A stretch of 64,000 bases of DNA, from positions 310,001 to 374,000 of the forward strand of contig NZ_JPWF01000002.1 of NCBI RefSeq assembly GCF_003326675.1, written 5' to 3'. The position numbers and the translations under genes were made by a program. This DNA comes from Thalassospira profundimaris. Its GTDB lineage: Bacteria > Pseudomonadota > Alphaproteobacteria > Rhodospirillales > Thalassospiraceae. Below the pieces are notes generated by a model that saw only the letters and a list, made by a program, of their open reading frames with translations, searched no databases and had not been told where the DNA came from. Positions 55,745 to 64,000 of the stretch are shown here, in pieces. Every line of letters begins with the position of its first letter. Position 1 is the stretch's first letter.

Positions 55745-57070
55745 CTATGACGCCAGGGTCGCCTCGCCAAATCCGGCCTTCAGCTTGCCCGGAACCGGAC
55801 CACCGGCCGCCCAGTCAAGCAACTGCACTGTATGAATGACTTTCAGATCATCTGTTTCGATCTGAACCATGCAGCCGATATTGCCGGTCGCCACCAGATC
55901 GGGTTGAGTCGCGCGGATATTGCCGCGTTTGCGTTCCTGAAGCTTGCCCGCGATTTCCGGCTGCAACAGGTTATAGACACCGGCCGACCCACAGCACAGA
56001 TGACCTTCGGCAATTTCGACCACGTCAAAACCGGCCTGTTTCAAAAGATCACGCGGCGGACGGGTGATCTTTTGCCCGTGCTGCATCGAACAGGCCGAGT
56101 GATAGGCAACGCGCGGACCGCCATGGGCGGCATCTGCAAAGACACTGCCATCAATATCCAGACTTGCCAGATATTCGGTAATATCCTTGGCAAGGGCTGA
56201 AACCTTGGCTGCCTTTTGGGCATAGGCCGCATCATGACGCAACATATGGCCGTAATCCTTGACCGTTGTGCCGCAACCAGATGCGGTAATGACAATCGCA
56301 TCCAGACCCTCGCCGGCGATTTCGGCACTCCAGGCATCAATATTGCCTTTGGCCTGATGATGGGATTTCTCTTCCTTGCCCATGTGATGGACAAGTGACC
56401 CACAACATCCTGCACCCTGGGCAACGACCACTTCGATACCAAGGCGGGTCAGTAGACGAACTGTCGATTCGTTGATCTCTGTTTCCAGGACCTGCTGTGC
56501 GCAGCCGGTCAGGATTGCCACACGTCCCTTGCGTTCACCAATCGCCGGAATGATCTGTGGTTTATCAACCCAGCTCGGCGGCGGCATATGGCGCGCACCC
56601 ATTTTCACCATGCCGCGCAGGCGCCCGGGCATCAGTCGTGCGAACGGTGATGCGAGTTTTGCCCCGATCATCGACAGACGGAACAGGGTCGGATTGGGCA
56701 CCACAAAGGCCAGCAATTTGCGCAACAGCCGGTCACCCAACGGTCGCTGATAGGTATTTTCGATATGCGCACGCGCATTATCGATCAAATGCATGTAATC
56801 CACGCCCGACGGGCAGGTGCTTGTGCAGGACAAACAGGACAGGCAACGATCAAGATGCTTTACCACTCGATCGGTTGCCGGTTTGTCATTTTCCAGCATG
56901 TCCTTGATCAGGTAAATGCGTCCACGCGGGCTATCAAGTTCATCACCCAGCGTCACAAAGGTCGGACAGGTCGCCGTACAGAACCCGCAATGCACACATT
57001 TGCGCAGGATCTGTTCACTTTCGGCAATCATCGGATCGGCAAGACGGGCCGCACTGAAATTGGTCTGCAT
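55745..57070 (-). CDS. glcF: Glycolate oxidase iron-sulphur subunit
   Basis: Electron-transfer subunit of glycolate oxidase, 441 residues. Two [4Fe-4S] motifs at the N-terminus: CVHCGFCTATCP and CLSCLSCTSTCP. Two CCG domains follow: GCCGSLVHHMG and HLCCGSAGVYNLLQP, with YHSACSMQHGQ and TASGCGTTVKDYGHML. It passes electrons from GlcD/GlcE towards quinone. The ATG overlaps the glcE stop by one base, so they are coupled. End of the pyc-glcD-glcE-glcF series. Confidence 0.96.
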   Translation of the reverse strand: MQTNFSAARLADPMIAESEQILRKCVHCGFCTATCPTFVTLGDELDSPRGRIYLIKDMLENDKPATDRVVKHLDRCLSCLSCTSTCPSGVDYMHLIDNARAHIENTYQRPLGDRLLRKLLAFVVPNPTLFRLSMIGAKLASPFARLMPGRLRGMVKMGARHMPPPSWVDKPQIIPAIGERKGRVAILTGCAQQVLETEINESTVRLLTRLGIEVVVAQGAGCCGSLVHHMGKEEKSHHQAKGNIDAWSAEIAGEGLDAIVITASGCGTTVKDYGHMLRHDAAYAQKAAKVSALAKDITEYLASLDIDGSVFADAAHGGPRVAYHSACSMQHGQKITRPPRDLLKQAGFDVVEIAEGHLCCGSAGVYNLLQPEIAGKLQERKRGNIRATQPDLVATGNIGCMVQIETDDLKVIHTVQLLDWAAGGPVPGKLKAGFGEATLAS

Positions 57071-58311
57071 TATGCGTGTCCCCCGTCACTTGCAATTGGC
57101 CGGGTTCGCCCCGGATTAAGGATGCCTGCCGGATCAAAATTATCGCGGATTTTCTGATTGATGCGGGCCAATGCCGCGTCTTCCGGATGGAATACCGGAA
57201 CGGCGGCGCGCATGTCCGCCGGGGCACGCACCAGAACCGCTTGGGCGTCTTCGGATTGTGCGATCTGGCGTACCTGACCGGCCTTGGCATCATCACCGGG
57301 CAGCAGCAGCCATATCTGGGCCCCGGCCCAGTCCATCATGACCTGACCGCCGGTTTCTGCCGCCAGTTTTGCGGCAATTCGTCCCCCCGATGCGGGCGCA
57401 CCCGAGACCCGCCACAAAATCCCGGTTCCCCCGGAAAACGGCATCACATCCGCAACCGATTTCCAGAATGAATGACTGTTGATCGTGTGCAATTCCTCGG
57501 TAGTGCCAAATTCCGCCAACAGTTTACGTAATGCTTCGCAGCGCCAGGCAACCGACGGTGCCGGTCCTTCGACACGAAGTCCGACAACACCGGATGACAT
57601 GGTAGATGCGACATCAATGCCCAGCTTGGCGATGTCACTTGCCGCCAACCAGGCCGCAGCCGAAACTTCGTTTTCACTGCCCATTGCGCGGGTCATGGCC
57701 GCACCGGCACGTTCGATATCATCACAAGCAATCAGAACGGTCCGGGTCTTTTCATCACATGGCATCACTTTCATGGTGATGGTGTGCATCACGCCAAGCG
57801 TTCCAAATGAACCCGACATCAGTTTTGAAAGATCAAAACCCGTAACGTTCTTCATCACCCGCCCACCGGATTTGAAATCTTCGGCCCGGCCGCTGATTGC
57901 CTCAAACCCCAACAGATGATCGCGTGCCGCCCCGACCTTGATCCGGCGCGGACCGGAAAGGTTGGTTGCAATCAGGCCCCCGATAGTCCCTGCATTTTCC
58001 GCACCCCCATCACCAAGAAGCCCCGGAAAGTTTCCGGCCTCAAAATGAAATTGCTGGTTCTTTTCACGTAAAACTGCCTGAATTTCGGCAAGGGATGTAC
58101 CCGCACGAACGGACAGAACCAGTTCTTCCGGTTCGTAGAACAACACGCCTGACAGTTTCGACAAGTCCAGAACATGGTCTGCGGCAACCGCATGACCAAA
58201 GGCCCGCTTACTTGCTGACCCGAAAACTTCCAACGGGCTGTTTGTCCCGACTGCCCAGCCAATCGCCTCGCGCAATTGTTCGGGCGTGCTTGGGGTTATG
58301 ACTTCCGCCAT
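57070..58311 (-). CDS. glcE: Glycolate oxidase FAD-binding subunit GlcE
   Basis: FAD-binding type 4 subunit, 413 residues, paired with GlcD. TNSPLEVFGSASKRAFGH, VLSVRAGTSLAEIQAVLREK and GGLIATNLSGPRRIKVGAAR (the family's N-terminal nucleotide-binding segments), VMKNVTGFDLSKLMSGSFGT, and C-terminal AFVFHPEDAALARINQKIR-like text ending in FDPAGILNPGR (typical GlcE end). An 87-base gap separates it from glcD. Confidence 0.95.
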   Translation of the reverse strand: MAEVITPSTPEQLREAIGWAVGTNSPLEVFGSASKRAFGHAVAADHVLDLSKLSGVLFYEPEELVLSVRAGTSLAEIQAVLREKNQQFHFEAGNFPGLLGDGGAENAGTIGGLIATNLSGPRRIKVGAARDHLLGFEAISGRAEDFKSGGRVMKNVTGFDLSKLMSGSFGTLGVMHTITMKVMPCDEKTRTVLIACDDIERAGAAMTRAMGSENEVSAAAWLAASDIAKLGIDVASTMSSGVVGLRVEGPAPSVAWRCEALRKLLAEFGTTEELHTINSHSFWKSVADVMPFSGGTGILWRVSGAPASGGRIAAKLAAETGGQVMMDWAGAQIWLLLPGDDAKAGQVRQIAQSEDAQAVLVRAPADMRAAVPVFHPEDAALARINQKIRDNFDPAGILNPGRTRPIASDGGHA

Positions 58312-58398
58312 TGTGATTTCTCTCTTCCTCTCGTGATCCGTGCCATCCGGGAAGTGGGCCCCGATGACCGGATTTTTCTTGTCGTCTCTCGCCCGGGC

Positions 58399-59892
58399 CT
58401 AGAAGCGCGGGATATCCGGGAATTTGTTGGCAACTTCGCGGGCATGAAGGGTTTTCAACTCGCCACACCCATGCAAGGTCGGGAATACCTTGCCGGGGTT
58501 GAGAAGCTCGTCCTCATCGAAGGCCAGTTTCAGGCGCTCCTGATGCTTCATGTCATCTTTGGTGAACATTTCCGGCATCAGATCACGCTTTTCGACACCA
58601 ATGCCATGTTCGCCCGACAGAACGCCGCCAACTTCGACACAAAGTTTCAGGATATCGGCACCGAATTCCTCGGCCCGTTCCAGTTCGCCGGGCTGGTTGG
58701 CATCAAACATGATCAGCGGGTGCAAATTGCCGTCCCCGGCATGGAACACATTGGCCACACGCAATCCGTGACGTTGCGAAAGCACCTGCATCCCGGTCAG
58801 AACTTCGGCAAGGCGGGCACGCGGGATGGTGCCATCCATGCACATATAGTCAGGCGAAATACGCCCGATTGCGGGAAAGGCGTTCTTGCGCCCCGACCAG
58901 AACAGAAGTCTTTCTTCTTCACTTTCGGAAATGCGCGAATAGACCGCGCCACATGCCTTGGCGATGGCCCCGACCTGCTCGATCAGATAGTCGACCTCCA
59001 CCTTGGGACCATCCAGCTCAACCAGCAACAGGGCTTCGACATCAAGCGGATAACCGGCATGAACAAAATCCTCGGTCGCCTTGATCGCCGGGGCATCCAT
59101 CATTTCAAGTCCGCCGGGGATAATCCCGTCCGCAATGATTTTGGCAACGCAATTGCCACCTTCTTCGCTGCTGTTGAAGCCCAAAAGAAGCGCACGCGCC
59201 GTTTCGGGTTTGCGCAGAATGCGGACCGTAACTTCGGTAACGATGCCCAGCAATCCTTCGGAGCCGGTAATCACCCCCAAAAGGTCATATCCGGTCTGAT
59301 CAAGCCCCTTGCCACCGATGCGAAGTACTTCGCCCTCGATTGTGACCATCTCAAGCCCAAGAACATTGTTGGTCGTCAGCCCATATTTCAGGGAATGCAC
59401 GCCGCCGGAATTCTCGGCAATATTGCCACCGATTGAACAGGCAATCTGGCTGGACGGGTCCGGCGCGTAATAGAAACCTTTGTGCTCGACCGCACGCGTG
59501 ATGCCAAGATTGGTGACACCGGGCTGCACGACAGCCGCCCGGTTGTCCCAGTCAATTTCAAGCACGCGGTTGAATTTCATCATACTAATGGTAATCGCGT
59601 CCGCCATTGGCAGTGCCCCGCCCGAAAGACCGGTGCCCGCACCCCGCGGAACCACGCGGATTTTATTTGTATGACAATATTTCAGAATGGCTGCGACCTG
59701 CCCGGTATTTTCGGGCAGGACCACAATCATCGGAAGCTGGCGATAGGCCATCAATCCGTCGCACTCATAGGGCCTGAGCTGATCCTCATCGACAATTACG
59801 CCACCAATTGCGGGAACAATGTCGCGCATGGCAGCAATAATGTCCTTGCGACGTGCAAGTGTGTTTTGGTTCGGCTCAGGCATCCTAAGCAT
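58399..59892 (-). CDS. glcD: Glycolate oxidase catalytic subunit GlcD
   Basis: Flavoprotein oxidising glycolate (and often D-lactate) to glyoxylate. 497 residues. FAD domain: RVVPRGAGTGLSGGALPMAD, VQPGVTNLGITRAV, IGGNIAENSGGVHSLKYGLT; C-terminal FAD-linked oxidase domain: NVFHAGDGNLHPLIMFD and GGVLSGEHGIGVEKRDLMPE. Start ATG 59892 has GGAG 9 bases upstream. It begins 6 bases after the pyruvate carboxylase stop, so the two are one transcription unit. Glyoxylate links it to the ethylmalonyl-CoA pathway at the other end of the window. Confidence 0.95.
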   Translation of the reverse strand: MLRMPEPNQNTLARRKDIIAAMRDIVPAIGGVIVDEDQLRPYECDGLMAYRQLPMIVVLPENTGQVAAILKYCHTNKIRVVPRGAGTGLSGGALPMADAITISMMKFNRVLEIDWDNRAAVVQPGVTNLGITRAVEHKGFYYAPDPSSQIACSIGGNIAENSGGVHSLKYGLTTNNVLGLEMVTIEGEVLRIGGKGLDQTGYDLLGVITGSEGLLGIVTEVTVRILRKPETARALLLGFNSSEEGGNCVAKIIADGIIPGGLEMMDAPAIKATEDFVHAGYPLDVEALLLVELDGPKVEVDYLIEQVGAIAKACGAVYSRISESEEERLLFWSGRKNAFPAIGRISPDYMCMDGTIPRARLAEVLTGMQVLSQRHGLRVANVFHAGDGNLHPLIMFDANQPGELERAEEFGADILKLCVEVGGVLSGEHGIGVEKRDLMPEMFTKDDMKHQERLKLAFDEDELLNPGKVFPTLHGCGELKTLHAREVANKFPDIPRF

Positions 59893-59898
59893 CGATGG

Positions 59899-62800
59899 TT
59901 ACTCCTTCAATTCGACCAGCAAGTCCTTGCTGTCGACCTGTGTACCGGCAGGTGCGTGGATTTTGGCCACCACACCGTCCTTTTCCGCGTGAACCGCGGT
60001 TTCCATTTTCATCGCTTCAAGCGAACACATCACATCACCGGCTTTGATTTTCTGGCCTTCGGCAACATGCACCTCGACCACAAGACCCGGCATCGGGGCT
60101 GCAACATGCAGCTTGTTGCCATCTTCGGCCTTTGGTTTTGCCTTGCCCGACGCCGCCAAAGTCTTGTCGGCAACCTTGACCGTACGGGGCTGGCCGTTCA
60201 ATTCGAAGAATACCGTGCGATGGCCTTCTTCATCACCGAATTCCGACGTCGCCAGATACCGGATAACAAGGGTTTTACCCTTTTCCAGATCGACCGAGAT
60301 TTCCTGGTTCTGGTTCATCCCATAGAAGAAGACCGGGGTTGGCAGAACGGAAACATCGGCGTGGTGACTGCGATGTTCGGCATAATCAAGGAACACCTTG
60401 GGATACATCACATAGGATGCAACTTCGGCGTCGCTGATATTGCGATGTGTTTTCTTTTCGATTTCCTTGCGGGTGGCCTCGAAATCAATCGGCGGCAATG
60501 ATTTGCCCGGACGATCTGTCAGAGCTTCGGCACCTTTAAGCACCTTGCGCTGCAGGGCGGGCGGGAAGCCGCCAACCGGCTGACCGATTTCACCACGGAA
60601 GAACGAAATCACGCTGTCGGGGAAGGCGATGTCCTTTTTGGGATCCTGGACGTCTTCCTCGGACAAGCCCGATGTCACCATCATCAGTGCCATATCGCCA
60701 ACAACCTTGGAGCTTGGCGTCACCTTGACGACATCGCCAAACATCTTGTTGACCGCGGCATAGGACTTGGAAACTTCCGGCCAGCGATCTTCAATCCCCA
60801 AGGCACGGGCCTGCTGGCGCAGGTTGGTATATTGGCCGCCCGGCATTTCATGGACATAGACATCGGACGTGCCGCTGCGAATGTCGCTTTCAAATCCGGC
60901 ATAGTAACGACGGATTTGCTCCCAATAGGTCGAGACTTCCTTAAGTGCCTCGGTCTTGAGGCCCGGATCACGGGGCTGACCGATATAGTTATTGGCAATC
61001 GAACCAAGACTTGGCTGCGACGTTAGGCCCGACATTGAATCCATCGCCGCATCAACCGCATCGACACCGGCATCAATCGCGGCAATCACGGTTGCCGCCG
61101 AAATGCCGCTGGTATCGTGGGTATGGAAATGGATCGGAATATTGACCGTATCTTTAAGCGCCTTGACCAGTTCGGTCGCCGCCGCCGGACGCAAGACGCC
61201 CGCCATATCCTTGAGACCCAGAATATGCGCACCTGATTTTTCAAGCTCGCGCGCCATATTCACATAGTAATCAAGGTTATATTTCGGGCGGCTCTTGTCA
61301 TAGATATCGCCGGTATAACAAATGGTCGCTTCGCAAAGCTTGTCGGTTTTAAGAACCGATTCCATCGCGACTTTCATGTTTTCGACCCAGTTTAACGAGT
61401 CAAAGACACGGAACACATCCATGCCATGTTCGGCCGCCTGCTTGACGAAATAATCCACCGCATTGTCGGGATAGTTCGTATAGCCGACCGCGTTTGACGC
61501 ACGCAGCAACATCTGGGTCAGAATGTTCGGAACCCGTTCGCGCAGCTTAACCAGACGATCCCACGGATCTTCTTTCAGGAAGCGCATGGCAACATCAAAC
61601 GTCGCCCCGCCCCAGCATTCCAGCGAAAACAGTTCCGGCAGACCATGCGCATAATAAGGCGCAATTTCGAGCATATCGAACGTCCGCATACGCGTCGCAA
61701 TCAGCGACTGATGCGCATCACGCATGGTCGTATCGGTCATCAGGACACGTTCCTGATCCTTCATCCAGCGCGAGAAACCCTCTGGCCCCAGTTGATCAAG
61801 CTTTTGCTTAGTACCGGGACGGATTTCGCCAAGATCGATGGATTTCGGCATGACCGGATCATGCAGATTGCTTGGAACAACGCGGCCTTCGACTTCCGGG
61901 TTGCCATTGACGGCAACCTCGCCAATGAAGCGCAGCAAACGGGTTGCACGGTCACGACGGCGCACGAATTTGAACAGGTCCGGCGTTTCGTCAATGAAGC
62001 GCGTGGTATATTCACCCGCCCGGAATTTCGGGTGGTTGATCAGGTTTTCAAGGAAGGCCAGGTTGGTGGCAACACCGCGAATACGAAACTCGCGTAATGC
62101 ACGGTCCATGCGATCCACGGCCTCGCGCGGGGTACTGCCCCATGCGGTGACCTTTTCAAGCATACTGTCATAGAACGGCGTGATCACTGCACCGGAATAG
62201 GCCGTGCCACCATCCAGACGAATACCAAAACCGTTGGCCCCGCGATAAACCTTGATGATCCCGTAATCGGGGACAAAGTTGTTTTCCGGGTTTTCCGTCG
62301 TGATACGACACTGAAGTGCATGGTCACGCAGTTTGATCTTGTCCTGCCACGGAATACCGGTTTCTGACGGGAAACCGATGCGGCCACCCTGGGCAATCAG
62401 GATTTGCGCCTTGACCAGATCAAAGCCGGTCACACATTCGGTAACGGTATGCTCGACCTGAATGCGCGGGTTGACTTCGATGAAATAGAATTTGGATGTA
62501 TCAACATCCATCAGGAATTCGACCGTACCGGCATTAACGTAATTTGCCGCTGTTCCAAGCCGGATTGCCGCGTCACAGATTTCCTGACGCTGATCATCAT
62601 TCAGATACGGAGCCGGTGCACGTTCGACGACCTTCTGGTTACGGCGCTGAACGGAACAATCACGTTCATACAGGTGAACCAGTGTACCGTGCGTATCGCC
62701 AAGCAGCTGAACTTCAACATGGCGTGCACGACGGATCAGTTTTTCAAAATAAACTTCACCATTGCCAAAGGCGGCCTCGGCTTCGCGGCGGGCGGCCAGT

Positions 62801-63366
62801 ACCTGATTGGCAAGGTCTTTGCCATTTTCAATGACACGCATCCCGCGTCCGCCACCGCCCCAGCTTGCCTTAAGCATCAGCGGATAGCCGATTGCCTCGG
62901 CAATGCGGGTGACTTCCTTCATATCTTCGGGAAGTGCACTTGATGCCGGCATCACCGGCACACCGGCACTTTCGGCCAAATTGCGCGCAGCGACCTTGTT
63001 ACCAAGGACCCGCATCACATCGGAATTCGGACCGATAAACTGAATTCCGGCCTCGGCACAGGCATCGGCAAATTCTGGGTTTTCAGACAGGAAACCGTAT
63101 CCGGGATGGATCGCATCGACATCAGCATCACGTGCAATGCGAAGGATGTCCTCGATATCAAGATAGGCGCGAATAGGCTTGTTGCCCTTGCCCACCGCAT
63201 AGCTTTCATCTGCTTTGAAACGGTGAAGGGCGAAACGGTCCTCGTCAGAGAAAATCGCAACGGTGCGAATGCCAAGCTCGTTGGCAGCTCGCAAAACACG
63301 AATCGCGATTTCGCCACGGTTGGCGACCAAAAGTTTACGGATACGCTTAGGTGCAGAACGCGTCAT
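59899..63366 (-). CDS. pyc: Pyruvate carboxylase
   Basis: Biotin enzyme making oxaloacetate from pyruvate, 1155 residues, full length. Biotin carboxylase domain 1 to about 455 (KLLVANRGEIAIRVLRAANE, ATP loop SWGGGGRGMRVI, RDCSVQRRNQKVVE); carboxyltransferase domain about 540 to 810 (DTTMRDAHQSLIATRMRT, SLECWGGATFDVAMRFL, LGLKDMAGVL, HFHTHDTSG with metal His); C-terminal biotin carrier with SLEAMKMETAV, biotin Lys about 1120. ATG 63366 begins at the conserved start with AGGAG about 10 bases upstream; the longer open frame is not conserved. First gene of the pyc-glcDEF unit. Confidence 0.97.
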   Translation of the reverse strand: MTRSAPKRIRKLLVANRGEIAIRVLRAANELGIRTVAIFSDEDRFALHRFKADESYAVGKGNKPIRAYLDIEDILRIARDADVDAIHPGYGFLSENPEFADACAEAGIQFIGPNSDVMRVLGNKVAARNLAESAGVPVMPASSALPEDMKEVTRIAEAIGYPLMLKASWGGGGRGMRVIENGKDLANQVLAARREAEAAFGNGEVYFEKLIRRARHVEVQLLGDTHGTLVHLYERDCSVQRRNQKVVERAPAPYLNDDQRQEICDAAIRLGTAANYVNAGTVEFLMDVDTSKFYFIEVNPRIQVEHTVTECVTGFDLVKAQILIAQGGRIGFPSETGIPWQDKIKLRDHALQCRITTENPENNFVPDYGIIKVYRGANGFGIRLDGGTAYSGAVITPFYDSMLEKVTAWGSTPREAVDRMDRALREFRIRGVATNLAFLENLINHPKFRAGEYTTRFIDETPDLFKFVRRRDRATRLLRFIGEVAVNGNPEVEGRVVPSNLHDPVMPKSIDLGEIRPGTKQKLDQLGPEGFSRWMKDQERVLMTDTTMRDAHQSLIATRMRTFDMLEIAPYYAHGLPELFSLECWGGATFDVAMRFLKEDPWDRLVKLRERVPNILTQMLLRASNAVGYTNYPDNAVDYFVKQAAEHGMDVFRVFDSLNWVENMKVAMESVLKTDKLCEATICYTGDIYDKSRPKYNLDYYVNMARELEKSGAHILGLKDMAGVLRPAAATELVKALKDTVNIPIHFHTHDTSGISAATVIAAIDAGVDAVDAAMDSMSGLTSQPSLGSIANNYIGQPRDPGLKTEALKEVSTYWEQIRRYYAGFESDIRSGTSDVYVHEMPGGQYTNLRQQARALGIEDRWPEVSKSYAAVNKMFGDVVKVTPSSKVVGDMALMMVTSGLSEEDVQDPKKDIAFPDSVISFFRGEIGQPVGGFPPALQRKVLKGAEALTDRPGKSLPPIDFEATRKEIEKKTHRNISDAEVASYVMYPKVFLDYAEHRSHHADVSVLPTPVFFYGMNQNQEISVDLEKGKTLVIRYLATSEFGDEEGHRTVFFELNGQPRTVKVADKTLAASGKAKPKAEDGNKLHVAAPMPGLVVEVHVAEGQKIKAGDVMCSLEAMKMETAVHAEKDGVVAKIHAPAGTQVDSKDLLVELKE

Positions 63367-63579
63367 TGACACCGGGCTCCTACCACATTTTCCTGGCAGG
63401 AACGTGCCTGTGCGCGCCTGCCAAAACCAAGTGAAACGCCACGATATGGTCCCGGAATGCGTTGCGGTGCGGGATGCCTGCAACGCCATACCTTTTGTGG
63501 CGGAACAAGATGCCTGCACGTAGAGATCTTGTGCAATGCATCCAGAGCTTTTGGCGCCCGGTGGGCAGGCGTCGTTTCT

Positions 63580-63609
63580 GGTATATGCGCATTGCCCTCT
63601 CCCTGTCAA
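63580..63609 (-). promoter_or_regulatory. Probable sigma-70 promoter of pyc-glcDEF
   Basis: On the minus strand TTGACA (63609-63604), an 18-base spacer and TATACC (63585-63580). Start expected near 63573. The palindrome lies 14 bases upstream of the -35. Confidence 0.6.
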
Positions 63610-63623
63610 AGCATGATCTCATG

Positions 63624-63640
63624 AATTGGTAATACCAATT
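63624..63640. promoter_or_regulatory. 17-bp palindrome, GntR/FadR-type operator
   Basis: AATTGGTA-A-TACCAATT is perfect. It contains TTGGT-N3-ACCAA, the pattern bound by GntR-family regulators of the FCD group such as PdhR, LldR and GlcC, which sense pyruvate, lactate and glycolate. Centred at about -59 from the predicted pyc start, which would suit an activator; it could also serve the divergent sensor gene. Confidence 0.65.
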
Positions 63641-63799
63641 GAACAAAAGCAAGACCAGCCGCTTTTCACCATGTGGAACGAAATGCGCATATGGTGCCTT
63701 GTCACGGCTTGGAAATCCGCGATCTTTCGGCGACTTTTGTGACAGATATGCTATTGTCCGCCCGAGGAAAAACACCCAAATCCTGAAACGGTTACGCCC

Positions 63800-64000
63800 A
63801 TGCCGAAGCTCAATCTTCGACTAAAGTTCCTGCTGCTTTCCATTTTGCCACTGGTTCTTGCGGCATCGGCCATCTCCTGGCTGGTCTTTGCACAGGCCGA
63901 AAGACTGGCCGAGGCCGAAATCAGAACCTTTGAACGCAACATCCTTGAAGCCCGCAAGGAAGAACTCAAAAGTTATCTCGAACTGGCTTTGGCATCGATT
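63800..64000 (+). CDS. Membrane sensor protein with Cache-like domain, N-terminal part (runs off right edge)
   Basis: Only 67 codons are in the window. They give a basic start, one membrane helix (FLLLSILPLVLAASAISWLVF) and then a helix leading into ILEARKEELKSYLELALASI, the opening seen in the single-Cache (sCache_2) sensors of chemoreceptors and histidine kinases. Which output domain follows cannot be seen. The gene diverges from pyc across a gap with a GntR-type palindrome. Start ATG 63800 is preceded by no strong ribosome site (GAAACGG about 8 bases off). Confidence 0.75.
   Translation, partial: MPKLNLRLKFLLLSILPLVLAASAISWLVFAQAERLAEAEIRTFERNILEARKEELKSYLELALASI

Larger units (their letters stand above)
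63367..63799. other. 433-base divergent gap upstream of pyc
   Basis: No gene seen. It holds a sigma-70-like pyc promoter and a 17-bp palindrome, both annotated separately, which together leave a long pyc leader of about 205 bases. Confidence 0.5.

Noticed and set aside
1-64000. Mobile elements, CRISPR arrays, defence or toxin-antitoxin systems, rRNA and tRNA genes
   Set aside because: Looked for on both strands; no transposase, integrase, regular repeat-spacer array, cloverleaf or rRNA-like stretch was recognised.

Overview
The window looks like chromosomal DNA from a free-living, probably marine alphaproteobacterium of the Rhodospirillales (a Thalassospira-like organism is my best guess, made from gene content and remembered gene order, not from any search). 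Evidence: ethylmalonyl-CoA pathway genes, a twin-transmembrane HIG1-like protein, a TIGR02302/DUF4175 protein, the tlpA|argH-lptM-lysA and zinc-ribbon|ftsE-ftsX-ydcF-plsC neighbourhoods, metX-metW, and a CtrA-like site. I see no rRNA, tRNA, CRISPR array, insertion sequence, prophage or defence island. Nearly all of the sequence is intact core or near-core metabolism.

Layout. (a) 1-3.8 kb: three signature enzymes of the ethylmalonyl-CoA (acetyl-CoA assimilation) pathway: the start of ethylmalonyl-CoA mutase (left edge, minus strand), crotonyl-CoA carboxylase/reductase and methylsuccinyl-CoA dehydrogenase. (b) 4-8.2 kb: a cytoplasmic chemoreceptor with PilZ and C-terminal sensory domains, a divergent S-adenosylhomocysteine hydrolase paralogue and a glutathione transferase. 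(c) 8.4-14.3 kb: a cyanate/nitrate-type ABC transporter with cyanase, preceded by a clear -24/-12 promoter and divergent from a sigma-54 activator whose 5' region carries three copies of TACGA-N4-TCGTA. (d) 14.4-20.8 kb: twin-TM protein, PduO-type cobalamin adenosyltransferase, etfB-etfA-3-hydroxybutyryl-CoA dehydrogenase, and two sugar kinases. (e) 20.9-31.5 kb: tlpA, argH-lptM-lysA, TIGR02302 protein, zinc-ribbon protein, ftsE-ftsX, ydcF, plsC. (f) 31.6-37.2 kb, minus strand: two EamA transporters around chaC, then tyrA-hisC-chorismate mutase. (g) 37.3-40.4 kb: metX-metW and two unrecognised genes, one a lipoprotein. (h) 40.4-46.3 kb, minus strand: moaE, pgsA, uvrC, a DnaA-box-bearing gap, folB, an SDR of pteridine-reductase type and a Ca2+/Na+ antiporter. 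(i) 46.6-54.8 kb: a Kef-type antiporter with a histone-like tail, then pstS-pstCAB-phoU-phoB. (j) 55.2-64 kb: a small helical unknown, then pyruvate carboxylase-glcD-glcE-glcF with a 17-bp palindromic operator upstream, and the start of a divergent sensor.

How the genes fit together: regions a, d and j all belong to C2/C3 carbon metabolism. The ethylmalonyl-CoA route needs ETF (etfBA) to reoxidise acyl-CoA dehydrogenase, adenosylcobalamin (PduO) for its mutase, and hydroxybutyryl-CoA oxidoreduction at its entry; it yields glyoxylate, which glycolate oxidase (glcDEF) also makes, and pyruvate carboxylase refills oxaloacetate. Regions c and i are nitrogen and phosphate acquisition. I did not find a clearly new multi-gene system. 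The observations most worth following are the triple enhancer-like repeat, the DnaA-box/AT-rich gap, the SAH-hydrolase-like enzyme with altered active-site positions, and the palindrome upstream of pyc-glc.
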